Source: CBDIHP01 sp965279195 (GTDB taxonomy: Bacteria; Planctomycetota; Planctomycetia; Isosphaerales; Isosphaeraceae). Taken from it: a stretch of 64,000 nt of DNA. The DNA lies in contig CBDIHP010000021.1 in assembly GCA_965279195.1 (NCBI GenBank), forward strand, positions 10,625 through 74,624, read 5' to 3'. Every line of letters begins with the position of its first letter. Position 1 is the first letter of the stretch. A program made the position numbers and the translations under genes. This document shows, in pieces, positions 1-9,207 of the stretch. The notes under the pieces are model-generated. The model was not told the DNA's origin. It made no database searches and saw only the letters and a program-made list of their open reading frames with translations.

Positions 1-1
1 T

Positions 2-1243
2 GAGGCGAACATCAAGGCGCCCGTCGCGGTCGTCACGGTCCCGTTGAAGTCGTTTTATTTCGACATCCCCGCATGGGATCCGAAGCACTCGTGGACCCAC
101 ACCTGCCGGCACCACGTCTGGGGCGAGCCGCTCCGACCGGATGACGACGGCCCGACCGAGGTGAGCGTGGTCCGCGACGAGCCGGCCGCCGAGCCCGAGC
201 CGCCGGCGCCGGAACCCCGACCGGGCCTGAAGCGTCGGGCCTATGAGACCGGCCGCAAGGGCTTCCGCAAGGTCCTGCCGTATCTGCCGCCGAAGATGCG
301 GGTCAAGGTTACGCGGGCCAAGCACCTGGCGCTCAAGATCGCCGGCCGGGATCCGCTGCTTCGACCCACGCCGGAGGGGCCGCTCGGGCCCGGCAAGATC
401 GCGTTCTTCGCCGCCCGGCGGGTCTATCGCCGGTCGATCAAGCCGTGGCTCAGCCACGAGGCGATCGTGCGGATCCGCGACACCAAGCTGCGATTCTACA
501 GGCTCGTCGGCAAGCGCCCGCCGGACCAGCCGATCAACCTGCTGCCGACGCACGACCTCACGCTCAAGGGGATCGTGTTCACGAGCATCTTCAACCTCGG
601 CGACCGCAGGAAGAACGAGCAGGATCTCCTCTCGGCCTTCCTGATGGCGTTCAAGGACCGGCCCGACGTCACGCTGGTGATCAAGCTGGCCACGAACCCC
701 CAGCGCGAGCCGATCGAGGTGCCGATCCTGGCCCACATGTACCACTCGCTGGGGATCCAGCACCGCTGCCGCGTCGTGGTGATCACCTCGTTCCTCACCG
801 ACGAGCAGATGGCCGAGCTGACCCGGGTCACGACCTTCTACGTGAACATGAGCAAGGCCGAGGGGGCCTGCCTGCCGCTCCAGCAGTCGCTGGCCGCGGG
901 GCGGCCGTCGATCGCCCCCGACCACACGGCGATGGCCGACTTCATGGACGACAAGGTCGGCTTCGTGATCCGCTCGCACCCCGAGCCGACCTACTGGCCC
1001 CACGACCCCGAGAAGCGGACCGAGACCTACTGGCAGCGGATCGTCTGGTCGGACCTCCGCGACCACCTGATCGCCGCCGCCGACCTCGCCGAGAACGACC
1101 CGGACCGCTATCAGGAGATGGCCCGGACCGCCCGGGAACGGCTGCGGGAATACGCCGGCCCCGAGTCGAGCCTCGAGGCGCTACGAGAGGCGGTCCGCCA
1201 GCTCCCGGACGTCGAGACCGGCCGATTCTCCTGGGCGTCCTGA
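2..1243 (+). CDS. Glycosyltransferase, C-terminal part (5' end outside window)
   Basis: The reading frame is open from the first bases of the window to a TGA at 1241-1243, so the true start lies upstream; the TTG at 44 is only an internal codon. The visible part (about 413 residues) ends in a region typical of GT-B fold, family 4/1 glycosyltransferases: a beta strand FTSIFNLGDRRKN near residue 200, then ADG-type donor-binding sequence AEGACLPLQQSLAAGRPSIAP around residues 290-310, where the glutamate would contact the nucleotide sugar. The middle carries an Arg/Lys-rich linker. It is followed 77 bases later by a second glycosyltransferase on the same strand, so the two probably act in one polysaccharide or glycoconjugate pathway. 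Substrate cannot be told from sequence. Confidence 0.8.
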   Translation, partial: EANIKAPVAVVTVPLKSFYFDIPAWDPKHSWTHTCRHHVWGEPLRPDDDGPTEVSVVRDEPAAEPEPPAPEPRPGLKRRAYETGRKGFRKVLPYLPPKMRVKVTRAKHLALKIAGRDPLLRPTPEGPLGPGKIAFFAARRVYRRSIKPWLSHEAIVRIRDTKLRFYRLVGKRPPDQPINLLPTHDLTLKGIVFTSIFNLGDRRKNEQDLLSAFLMAFKDRPDVTLVIKLATNPQREPIEVPILAHMYHSLGIQHRCRVVVITSFLTDEQMAELTRVTTFYVNMSKAEGACLPLQQSLAAGRPSIAPDHTAMADFMDDKVGFVIRSHPEPTYWPHDPEKRTETYWQRIVWSDLRDHLIAAADLAENDPDRYQEMARTARERLREYAGPESSLEALREAVRQLPDVETGRFSWAS

Positions 1244-1320
1244 CGCCGCCAGCGACGTCCCGACGCGTGACATCCAAGGACTGGATCCTACCACCCGACA
1301 CCTCGACGGCAGGGAAGCCC

Positions 1321-2457
1321 ATGAGCCCGCAACTCCTCCCCGGGGATTCGAACGCTCCGGTCTATTTCGATGCGAACCCCCTCTCGGATCACCACCTGAC
1401 CGGGATCGGCCGCTACACCGCGAGGCTGGCGCTGGCGATGGCCGCGCACCGGCCGTTGCGGTTCTTCTTCCCCAATAGCCACGAGGTGATCGTCCCGCCG
1501 GACAAGATCTCGTGGTCGCCCGACCAGGACCTCGGCACCTGGGCCCGCGCCCTGATGCAGGGCGGCCGCGCCCCGCTCGGCACGCCGCCGAAGGGGAGCG
1601 TCTGCGTCTACTGCCTGCTCCGGCCCGAGGAGCGGATGTTCGACCACGAGGTCTCGGTCCTCCACGACCTCACCCCGGGGCTCCTGCCGCACACCCACGC
1701 CGAGAGCACGCGCGGGATGTTCAACGGCTTCTGGGCCAAGACGCTGCCGTCCTCGGACATCGCCCTCTGCGTGTCGCACTCGACGGCGGCCGACGCCTCC
1801 TGGCTCTCGGCGATCGACCCGAATCGGCTCGTGGTCGCCCACTCCGGCCCGAGCCTCTGCGTCGGCAAGCACGGCCACCCCCGGAAGGTGAAGAAGCGGC
1901 CGGAGATCGGCCTGGTGGTCTCGACCATCGAGCCGAGGAAGAACCCGGAATTCCTCTTCAAGTGGTTCCACGAGAGCACGGCCCTGCCGGACAACGCCGA
2001 GCTGTGGTGGGTCGGCGCGCTGGGCTGGATCCTCTCGAAGGAAGATATGAAGAGGTTCCAGAAATCGAGCCGGCGGAAGATCCGCTTCCTGGGCAAGGTC
2101 TCCGACGCCAGGCTCTGCAAGCTGTATCAGCAGGCGGGCTGGTCGATCTACCCCTCGCTCTATGAAGGCTTCGGCTTCCCCGTGCTCGACTCGCTGCGGC
2201 ACGGCACGCCCGTGCTCACGAGCATGAACAGCTCCCTGCGCGAGTTCGCCCACAAGGGTGTCTACTTCCTCGACCCCTACGACGCCTCGACCGTGGACGA
2301 CGCCTGGAGGCAGCTGCAGGCCAACGGCCCGGGGGTCGTCGAACGCGAGGAACTCGAACGGCTCTACTCCTGGGACAACGTCGCCCGCACGCTCCTGAAG
2401 AGCGTCGAGCCGAAGCCCGCGGCCGAGGAAGATCCCGCCGCCTCCGCCGCCGCCTGA
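1321..2457 (+). CDS. Glycosyltransferase, GT4-like
   Basis: A 378-residue protein starting at ATG 1321. The N-terminal half holds the acceptor-side motif LTGIGRYTARLA near residue 25, common in family 4 glycosyltransferases. The C-terminal half carries the donor-binding signature EGFGFPVLDSLRHGTPVLTS around residues 281-300 with the two glutamate/aspartate positions expected of the E-x7-E type motif (the second is replaced by D here). Cytosolic, probably adds a sugar from a nucleotide donor to a lipid-linked or cell-surface glycan. It sits directly downstream of another glycosyltransferase on the same strand. The frame is open well upstream of 1321, but that stretch overlaps the preceding gene and has shifted-frame composition, so the ATG at 1321 is preferred. 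Confidence 0.88.
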   Translation: MSPQLLPGDSNAPVYFDANPLSDHHLTGIGRYTARLALAMAAHRPLRFFFPNSHEVIVPPDKISWSPDQDLGTWARALMQGGRAPLGTPPKGSVCVYCLLRPEERMFDHEVSVLHDLTPGLLPHTHAESTRGMFNGFWAKTLPSSDIALCVSHSTAADASWLSAIDPNRLVVAHSGPSLCVGKHGHPRKVKKRPEIGLVVSTIEPRKNPEFLFKWFHESTALPDNAELWWVGALGWILSKEDMKRFQKSSRRKIRFLGKVSDARLCKLYQQAGWSIYPSLYEGFGFPVLDSLRHGTPVLTSMNSSLREFAHKGVYFLDPYDASTVDDAWRQLQANGPGVVEREELERLYSWDNVARTLLKSVEPKPAAEEDPAASAAA

Positions 2458-2485
2458 GACGGGGCGAACGACCCGGAAATCCGCG

Positions 2486-2520
2486 CGACCCGCCGACGTG
2501 ACAGACACGTCGGCGGGTCG
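2486..2520. terminator. Strong inverted repeat between convergent genes
   Basis: A perfect 15-base stem (2486-2500 pairing with 2506-2520) closes a five-base loop, ACAGA. It lies between the stop of the glycosyltransferase on the plus strand and the stop of the FG-GAP gene on the minus strand, so it can terminate both transcripts. There is no long T run on either side. Confidence 0.65.
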
Positions 2521-2535
2521 TCCTGCGCGCGGGGA

Positions 2536-5394
2536 TCAGAGCACGCGCGGTTTCGAGGTCCGGACCATCTGGCGGTTGTAGAATCCCTTGAAGTAGCTCG
2601 TGCCGGCGATGTAGCGATCCTTGCCCAGCAGCAGCGCGAGGCCCTGCTCGGGCGTGCGGGCCTTGATGAAGGCCGAGACCTCGGCGAGCAGCCTCGGGTC
2701 GGGATTGATCGCGACCTGCGTCTGATCGCGGGGGATGTTCGCCGTCCGGAGCACGCCCATGTCCTCATTGGGCAGGTACTGGAACACGAAGTCGAGTGCA
2801 AGCTTGTTGAAATACAGGTCGCTCTTGAGCAAGGCCGCCGGCACGATCGAGCGGGGCTGGCCGCCGTTGATGGCCTTGATGAAGCTGCTTACGCCCGCGT
2901 CCGAAGCCGGCAGGCCCACCCCGCCGAGGTCCGAATACACGGCGATCACGTAGTTCGTGACGTTCCCCTTCGCGCGGAAATACTCATCGCCGGAGAGGAT
3001 CGTCTGGAGCAAGGTGGCGCGCGAGGCGTAGTTCTGGTTCGCGGACAACTCCGCGGCACTCGGGAGGCGCCCCAGGAGCTTCCGGAACGACTCGGTGACG
3101 AAGTTCCGGCGCGCCTCGGGCGAATTCAGGAGGTTCGCGATGAAGCCGCCGCTGTCGAAGGGGCGACCGTCGTAGGTCTTGAGGACGTTGGCGACCTCAT
3201 CGCCGCTCGCCTCGCGGTTGAGCAGGTCGCGGTAGATCGTCCGAATGCGTCCGGCCAGGGGATTGGCCTGGGCGTAGTTCCCGCCGGTCACCAGGATCCG
3301 GGCATACATGGTCTCCTCGCGCTCGTTGGCGTGGAAGTCGAACGAGAGGGCAGCCTTCGATTCGTTATTGAAATTGAACGCGTTGCCGAAGGCCGCTCGG
3401 GCGAAGGCGTTCGACTGCGCCGTGATGTACTCGGGGGCGGCCAGGAAGATCCGGGCGATGTCCGTGATCGTCGTCCCGGACTTCATCCTGGCGTCCCAGC
3501 TATTGAGTTCGCCTTCGCTGGCCTCGCGGAGCAGGAGATATCGATACATGAGCTTCACCACCCCGCGCGGGGTGCCGCCGATCCGGCTGAACTCCGGTGA
3601 GGTGATGAACCCCACGGAGATGTCGCGGACGGTTCGGGTGGCGAGGGCATTAATCCAACCGGCGCGGCCCCCCGGGTCGGCGACGCGGCCGAGGAACTTC
3701 TGGTAGAGGCCGTCCACCACCCGGCCCCTCGCCTCCTGGGTGCCCGCGATGATCGAGGCGACCTGAGAGGGCGAAAGTGTGTTGTTGAGGATCAGGGCCC
3801 CCATGCTGGCCAGTTCGTTCGCCGACGGGAGACGGCCCAGGAAGCCGTTGAACGTCGAGGTGATGAACGAGTTGACGAATGCAGACGAGTAGAGGACGGC
3901 CCGCCCCTCGGCGGTCTTGCGCTGGAGGGGCCAGGCGGGGGTGAGCGTGCTGGGGTCGAGGCTGTAGACGATGACCGAACTCGGGCGAGTGGACCGGCCA
4001 CCGAGCTCCGAGACCGCAACGAGGTCGAGCCCGCCCCGGCCGTCGAAGTTCCCGATGGCGGGGGCGCCGAACCGAAATTCCGGCAGCCCCTGCCCGGCGA
4101 GCTGGGCCGAGCCCCGGAAGATCTCGTTGCCGTTCACGTCGATCCCCACCACGAACGGGCCCGAGCTGGCGACGATGTCGGGCGTGCCGTTGCCGTCGAT
4201 GTCGGCGATGATCGGCGAGGCCGAGTCGGCGTCCGACGTGGGATAGACGTAGGGGCTCGCGATCAGGCGGCCGCCGACGAAGGCGGGCAGCGGCTGTCCG
4301 GCGTTCGGGACCGTGGTCTGGACGACGTGCAGGTAACCGAGGCGGTCGATCGCGACGACCTCGGGCTTGCCGTCGCCGTTCATGTCGGCCACCGCGACCG
4401 GGCTGATGACCTGATGCTGCGTGGTGTTGGAGCCGGTCGTGTACGGGAATCCGGCGATGTTCTGCCCCCGGAAATCGAGCCCGTGGATCCGGTTGCCGGC
4501 GGTCAGCTCGTCCGCGGTCGCGCCGCCGTTCCGGGCGTAATTGATCCCAGTGCCGACGAAAATCTCGAGGTAACCGTCGCCGTTGACGTCGGCCAGGGTT
4601 GGGGTGGCCCAGATCGTCTCGCCGGGTAGCTCGGTCCGATACTTGAGCACGCCGGTATTCGAGAGGATGTTGACGAATCCCCCCGGCTTGTAGAAGCCGT
4701 TGTTCGAGGAGTCGCCCCCCAGGACGACCTCGGGCTTGCCGTCGCGGTCGAGGTCGCCGATGGCCACGCCCGAGAGGATCGTGTCGTCGTTGTCCCAGGT
4801 CCAGAGCCGCTGGCCGTTGAGCTTGAAGGCGATGACCTTGTGGCTGAACGAGGTGGCGACGATCTCGGGGACCCCGTCGCCGTCGAGGTCGCCCGTGGCC
4901 AGGGGCCCGTAGACGCCCGACTGGCGGACCACGTTCAGGTCCATCGACTGCGGCCAGCCGTCGAGGAGTCGGCCCGTCTGGGCATCCCAGCCGAAGACGC
5001 GGCCGTCCTCGGTTGTGGGGCTGGCCCCCTCGTCGCGCCCCAGGGCGGCGAAGATCGCCTTCCGTCCGTTCGGCAACGTGATGACGACCGGGGTCGACTT
5101 GATGTTCTCGCTGCCCCCTGTCTCGTAACGCATGTACGGGACCGGCTGATTATTCGCGTCCAGCTTGAACGCCATGAGCTTCGAGCCGGCGGTCGGGTTG
5201 ATCAGTTCCTCCCTGCCGTCGCCGTCGAGGTCGGCAAAGATCGGCGCCGCGCCGTAGAGGGACGACTTGAACTGGCCGTTCTCGACCGGGAGAGTGAACC
5301 GCGTCAGCTCGGTCGGGGCCGCCATGCAGAGTCGCTCTTCGAGTCCTTCGAGGGGGCGGAGGCCAGATCGGCGAGGGCGGGAGGGGCGGGCCAT
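2536..5394 (-). CDS. Secreted FG-GAP/VCBS repeat protein with C-terminal DUF4214 domains
   Basis: A 952-residue protein; the ATG at 5394 is chosen because AGGATC lies nine bases upstream and because it gives the planctomycete LEPR-XLL-like N-terminus (LRPLEGLEERLCMA, residues 12-25). Residues about 50-470 hold at least seven calcium-binding FG-GAP/VCBS loops of the form DLDGDG, DVNGDG, DMNGDG, DIDGNG, predicting a beta-propeller like integrin alpha subunits. Residues about 520-940 are repeats of the DUF4214 type (YQKFLGRVADPGGRAGW, YRDLLNREASGDE, FRKLLGRLPSAAELSA), a module often linked to extracellular matrix or phycobilisome-linker-like proteins. Probably exported and surface-associated; the partner is unknown. 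Confidence 0.85.
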   Translation of the reverse strand: MARPSRPRRSGLRPLEGLEERLCMAAPTELTRFTLPVENGQFKSSLYGAAPIFADLDGDGREELINPTAGSKLMAFKLDANNQPVPYMRYETGGSENIKSTPVVITLPNGRKAIFAALGRDEGASPTTEDGRVFGWDAQTGRLLDGWPQSMDLNVVRQSGVYGPLATGDLDGDGVPEIVATSFSHKVIAFKLNGQRLWTWDNDDTILSGVAIGDLDRDGKPEVVLGGDSSNNGFYKPGGFVNILSNTGVLKYRTELPGETIWATPTLADVNGDGYLEIFVGTGINYARNGGATADELTAGNRIHGLDFRGQNIAGFPYTTGSNTTQHQVISPVAVADMNGDGKPEVVAIDRLGYLHVVQTTVPNAGQPLPAFVGGRLIASPYVYPTSDADSASPIIADIDGNGTPDIVASSGPFVVGIDVNGNEIFRGSAQLAGQGLPEFRFGAPAIGNFDGRGGLDLVAVSELGGRSTRPSSVIVYSLDPSTLTPAWPLQRKTAEGRAVLYSSAFVNSFITSTFNGFLGRLPSANELASMGALILNNTLSPSQVASIIAGTQEARGRVVDGLYQKFLGRVADPGGRAGWINALATRTVRDISVGFITSPEFSRIGGTPRGVVKLMYRYLLLREASEGELNSWDARMKSGTTITDIARIFLAAPEYITAQSNAFARAAFGNAFNFNNESKAALSFDFHANEREETMYARILVTGGNYAQANPLAGRIRTIYRDLLNREASGDEVANVLKTYDGRPFDSGGFIANLLNSPEARRNFVTESFRKLLGRLPSAAELSANQNYASRATLLQTILSGDEYFRAKGNVTNYVIAVYSDLGGVGLPASDAGVSSFIKAINGGQPRSIVPAALLKSDLYFNKLALDFVFQYLPNEDMGVLRTANIPRDQTQVAINPDPRLLAEVSAFIKARTPEQGLALLLGKDRYIAGTSYFKGFYNRQMVRTSKPRVL

Positions 5395-5572
5395 CGGGTG
5401 ATCCTGATTCGTGGGGTGGGTTCGTGTCGGGTTCACGGCGGTCCGCGCCGACCGCATGGGAGCCCGAGGCGGACACGCGCCGGGATTCATCCAAGTCGAC
5501 CGAGGTATTTCGTTTGGGCAAGCGTCGGAGGGATGTGCGGCGGACACCAATGTGCCAGAGATTCAATGAAAT

Positions 5573-5601
5573 AGAATAGCCCACGACGTCAGACCGGGCA
5601 A
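5573..5601 (-). promoter_or_regulatory. Predicted sigma-70-like promoter for the FG-GAP gene
   Basis: Read on the minus strand: -35 TTGCCC (5596-5601), a 17-base spacer, and -10 TATTCT (5573-5578). Transcription would start near 5566, leaving a leader of about 170 bases before the ATG at 5394. Matches are four of six at -35 and four or five of six at -10, with ideal spacing. Confidence 0.5.
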
Positions 5602-5663
5602 CTTGCGGCGACCTCGCGGGGTATTTCGACAACAACGGCTGCTAACCGGCGAACTCACCCGGA

Positions 5664-7028
5664 CTACGGAAGGTCGAGCAGCGACACCAGTTCCGCCGGG
5701 TTCGCGAGGGTCTCGAGTCCCCCCAGGCTGGCGAGAATCTCCCTCGCCCGATCCGCCCCGAAGACCGGATCGACCAGGGTGTGGAACTTCCGGGCGAGCT
5801 GCTCGTCGGAGAGCGGGTTCTTGTCGTGCCCCGGAGGATGGGCCACCTCGGCCGTCAGCGTCCGGCCGTCATTCAAGGCCACGGTCAGTCGATTCGGGAT
5901 GCCCGACGGATACCCGGCGGTGAGCTGGGGATCCTCGACCACGCTGGTCCGGGCGACCAGGTCGAGCAGGGCGGGATCTCCGAGTCGGGCCTGGCTGAAC
6001 TGCTCTGCCGAGACGTCGCCGTCCACCAGCGCGACCACCGTGCAGTAGGGCAGGCTGTGGTCGGCCGTCTCGCGGGTCTTCGGACGCCACTTCTCGGGAT
6101 CCTTGCCGATGATCTCGACGGCCGTCCGGAAGGTGGCGATCTCGATCGAACGGATGTTCGACGGGTCGCCGATTTCCGGCCGGAGCCTCAGCGCGGCGTC
6201 GATGGCCGACTGGCTGTGATACTCGGCGGGCCAGAACTTGATCGACGTCTTCGGCAGCATCCAGTCGGCGGCCGACGGCCCGCCGAGCTTCGGCAAGGAC
6301 AGGGGCCCCGAGACCTGCTGGCAGAAACCCATGTCCCCCTCGAACAGCGGCGCGGGCCCGGTCATCCCCTCGGACGCCAGCAACGCGGCGAACACCCCGT
6401 TGCGGGCGGCATGGGCGAAGGCGCAGCCTTTCCACATCGAGAGTTCGCCCGCGCGGGTGAGCCTCAGGGCCGTGCCCGTGGTCCCGGCGATCCCGAGGGC
6501 GTGGACGGTCTGTTCCTGATCCAGCTTCAGGAGCCTCGCCGCCGCGAGGCAGGCCGACAGGCAGCCGTAGGTGACGTGGTCCCAGCCCCGGGCCCGGATG
6601 CTCGCGGCGTCGCAAAGCCGGCACTGGACCTCATACGCGACCACCGCCGCCGCGATCCATTCGGCCCCGGTCGCGCCGACGGCCTCGCCCACGGCCATGA
6701 CCGCCGCCCAGTTGTCGCTGGGGTGGGCCGGTTCGAGGGAGAGGTACGTGTCGTTGCAGTCGAGGTAGCGGATGTGGACGCCGTTGGCGAACGCCGCCCA
6801 GTCGGGCGAGGAGGTCCCGCCGCCGAACAGCCGGGCCGAAGGCGTTCCCTGGATTTTCCTCGCCGCCCTGCGCGCGATCCCCGGCGCGGGCTCGTGCAAG
6901 GCGCCCGTTGCGCAGGCGAAGGAGTCGATCAGCCGGCGACGGGCCTCGGCGACGACCCCGGCCGGCAGGTCCTCGAAGCGGGTCCCGATCGCAAACGCCG
7001 CCAGCCGCTCCGCCAGGGTTTCCCGCAT
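5664..7028 (-). CDS. MmgE/PrpD family protein
   Basis: A 454-residue protein starting at ATG 7028, with GAGG six bases upstream. The N-terminus ETLAERLAAFAIGTRFEDLP and the following LIDSFACATGA segment, the central HPSDNWAAVMAVGEAVGATG, and KFWPAEYHSQSAIDAALRL are typical of the MmgE/PrpD (2-methylcitrate dehydratase) superfamily, which removes water from hydroxy-tricarboxylic acids in propionate catabolism. No citrate synthase-like prpC or prpB gene lies nearby, so the exact substrate is not established; many planctomycete members are uncharacterised. Length matches the family (about 450 residues). Cytosolic. It lies downstream of the hydrolase at 7131 on the same strand, separated by a strong hairpin, so it may be transcribed separately. 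Confidence 0.87.
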   Translation of the reverse strand: MRETLAERLAAFAIGTRFEDLPAGVVAEARRRLIDSFACATGALHEPAPGIARRAARKIQGTPSARLFGGGTSSPDWAAFANGVHIRYLDCNDTYLSLEPAHPSDNWAAVMAVGEAVGATGAEWIAAAVVAYEVQCRLCDAASIRARGWDHVTYGCLSACLAAARLLKLDQEQTVHALGIAGTTGTALRLTRAGELSMWKGCAFAHAARNGVFAALLASEGMTGPAPLFEGDMGFCQQVSGPLSLPKLGGPSAADWMLPKTSIKFWPAEYHSQSAIDAALRLRPEIGDPSNIRSIEIATFRTAVEIIGKDPEKWRPKTRETADHSLPYCTVVALVDGDVSAEQFSQARLGDPALLDLVARTSVVEDPQLTAGYPSGIPNRLTVALNDGRTLTAEVAHPPGHDKNPLSDEQLARKFHTLVDPVFGADRAREILASLGGLETLANPAELVSLLDLP

Positions 7029-7056
7029 GGACCGCCTCGTTGCCGTTCGAAGTCGA

Positions 7057-7092
7057 AGAGGCCCGCGCCGGAGCATCCCGGCGCGGGCCTCT
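7057..7092 (-). terminator. Hairpin terminator after the alpha/beta hydrolase gene
   Basis: A 15-base perfect stem (7057-7071 with 7078-7092) around a six-base loop lies 38 bases beyond the hydrolase stop codon on the minus strand and upstream of the MmgE/PrpD start. Very GC-rich, no T run. Confidence 0.6.
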
Positions 7093-7130
7093 CATGGTAA
7101 CTCGCGGATCCGGCGAAACGAAGCCAATCG

Positions 7131-9029
7131 TCAGCGCGGCGAGGTCGCCTGCGGGGCCTGGGCGGTCTGCGACGCGCCGCCTTCGAGCTTCGCCGTGTGC
7201 TCCAGGAGGATCCGGCGCACTTCGAGGATCGCCTGCGGGTTCTTCTGGACGCCGTGGTCCGATCGCACGACGAGTTCGCTGGCGACCCCCTCGAAGATGG
7301 AACTCGTGTAGGGCACGACGCCGTCGGTCGTCTCCGGCCTGGGCCCGGGCTTGAGGGCGCCCATGACCGAGTGATAGATCACGCCCTGGTTCGGCCGCAT
7401 CCGCATCAGGGCGAGCAGGATCTTCGAGTCGGGCCGGAGGGTCTCGATGCTGGTCGGCAGGCGCTGGAAGTTCCGCCGGTCGAAGGCGTCGGGGTTCTCC
7501 TTCAGGAGCTGCCCGAGCAGGTTGATGACCCGGTCGGGCTCGCCGATGAAGCTGTTGCTCACCCTCCCGACGACCCCCCGGCTCAGCTCCGAGCCCCGGT
7601 GCGGCGTCGCCATGAAGACGACCCGCTTCACGAACGGCAAGGGCTCGAACTTGTAGTACCGGCGCAGCTCGGCGAGGACCTCGGGCGGCCCGACGATCTC
7701 CTCGAACCGCTTGTCGGAATTCAGCTCCCAGAACTTGTCGTCGCTGTGGACCGACATGGCGTGGCTGAGGAGCCCGCCCATGCTGTGCCCGAGCAGGATC
7801 ATCTGATCGAACGCCGGGTCATCCTTCGACGGATTGAACGCCGCCTCGGCCTGACCGAGGGCGTCCCGCAGACCGGCGGCGGCGATCGGGATCGGCACGC
7901 CGGTCGGGTAGACGTAGAGCATGAACTGATAGCGCGACTGGATCCTCGGGTCGCGGAGCAGCTCGTTGAGCATCGGGATCCAGGCCAGCGGCGACGACGC
8001 CAGCCCGTGGACCATGACGACCGGGATCTTGCCCTTCTCGTAGGGCCGGATCAGCATGAGGCCGGCGCGTTCCTGGGCCTGGTCGGGCTTGAGGAGGCCG
8101 GTCCAGCGATATTTGCTCAGGTCGGTGCGCGACCACATGTAGGCCAGCGGCGTGGTCAGGTCCGATTCGAGCGCGATCGGGGGCTCGGTGTTGAGGGCAC
8201 GGTGGCGGACGGGGTCGATCAGCTCGATCGTCACCTCGCGAGGCGGCGCGTCCTTGCCCATCGGCGACCGCAGCTTCGAGTTCGGCCGCATGAACGCCGT
8301 CAGCGGGAAGGCCATCTCGGGGGGGTAGAACCGCTCCAGCGAGCTCATCGCCTTGTCGGTGTGGCGGACCCCGATCAGGGGGACGCCCAGGCCGTACTGG
8401 TACGAACCGCTGATCAGGCCGGCGACCTCGAAGTCGGAGCAGAGGATGATCTGATCGACGTCGTTGGCCGTCCAGGGGGAGTCCTGGAGCGACACGCGGA
8501 AGACCTGCTCCTTGCCGTGCACCTTGAGCCGGATCGTCCCCTCGGGCTCGATCCGCCCCTCCGACTGCGCCGCACGGATCAGGCGCTCCAGGCCGCCGTT
8601 GTAGAGGTCCATCGCGAGCCGGAACCTGGGGTCGGACGGCTGGCGGCCGGCGGCGAGCTCGGGGTCGCAGAGGAAGTCATAAGAATAGGCCACGACATCG
8701 ATGTATCGATGCAGAGCCACGGGATTCCGCTTCTTGTCGAGCCGCTTGCCTTCGATCCAGGAGAGTTCCGCCATCGCGTAGACGAGTTCGGGTTCCGGGC
8801 TCGTTAGGACGGCATTCTCCAGGCTCCTCAGGGCGTTCTCGGCATCGCGACGATAGCTCCGTTCGAGGTCCAGCCGCTTGAGCGTCTGCACGGTACGTTC
8901 GCTCGGCCGATCCAGCCCGGCTATGCTGCGCTGGTAGGCCTGGTGGAGCCGATCACCCTTGCTCGGAGAGAGGGTGATGTCCGACCAGCCGAGCGACAAA
9001 AGTGCTAGAGACAGGGACATCCACGACAT
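7131..9029 (-). CDS. Alpha/beta hydrolase, lipase/esterase-like
   Basis: A 632-residue protein starting at ATG 9029, with GGGAG about nine bases upstream. The C-terminal third is an alpha/beta hydrolase: oxyanion-hole strand VVMVHGLASSPLAW near residue 338, and the nucleophile elbow LLGHSMGG with Ser416 as the probable catalytic serine. Further on, FMATPHRGSE and the DGVVPYTSS segment fit the acid and base region. The N-terminal half (about 300 residues) has no recognised fold and begins with a short hydrophobic stretch (MSLSLALLSLG) that may be a signal or anchor. Likely hydrolyses an ester or lipid outside the cytoplasm. A good promoter lies directly upstream. Confidence 0.83.
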   Translation of the reverse strand: MSWMSLSLALLSLGWSDITLSPSKGDRLHQAYQRSIAGLDRPSERTVQTLKRLDLERSYRRDAENALRSLENAVLTSPEPELVYAMAELSWIEGKRLDKKRNPVALHRYIDVVAYSYDFLCDPELAAGRQPSDPRFRLAMDLYNGGLERLIRAAQSEGRIEPEGTIRLKVHGKEQVFRVSLQDSPWTANDVDQIILCSDFEVAGLISGSYQYGLGVPLIGVRHTDKAMSSLERFYPPEMAFPLTAFMRPNSKLRSPMGKDAPPREVTIELIDPVRHRALNTEPPIALESDLTTPLAYMWSRTDLSKYRWTGLLKPDQAQERAGLMLIRPYEKGKIPVVMVHGLASSPLAWIPMLNELLRDPRIQSRYQFMLYVYPTGVPIPIAAAGLRDALGQAEAAFNPSKDDPAFDQMILLGHSMGGLLSHAMSVHSDDKFWELNSDKRFEEIVGPPEVLAELRRYYKFEPLPFVKRVVFMATPHRGSELSRGVVGRVSNSFIGEPDRVINLLGQLLKENPDAFDRRNFQRLPTSIETLRPDSKILLALMRMRPNQGVIYHSVMGALKPGPRPETTDGVVPYTSSIFEGVASELVVRSDHGVQKNPQAILEVRRILLEHTAKLEGGASQTAQAPQATSPR

Positions 9030-9104
9030 GGCGGGTCACTCCCTCGACCCGAGATTCGATCGCGATCCCCCCCGGGGCGAATCCTTCGCGCCGGAGGCCC
9101 GCAC

Positions 9105-9132
9105 ATCATACGAAGGCGAGGAAGGCGGTCAA
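9105..9132 (-). promoter_or_regulatory. Predicted sigma-70-like promoter for the hydrolase gene
   Basis: On the minus strand: -35 TTGACC (9127-9132), 16-base spacer, -10 TATGAT (9105-9110). Start of transcription would be near 9098, giving a leader of about 70 bases. The bases around the -10 box match those of the nuo promoter at 34225-34252. Confidence 0.6.
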
Positions 9133-9207
9133 TGCCGCCCTACATGTAGACGATGGGAGCCGGGCCGCCGGGCGTGCCAGGCCGTTCTCCGATTTCTCAA
9201 GGCCGTC

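Noticed and set aside
445..1320. Upstream extension of the second glycosyltransferase frame from 445
   Set aside because: It overlaps the first glycosyltransferase in another frame and reads as Arg/Pro/Gly-rich sequence; the true start is 1321.
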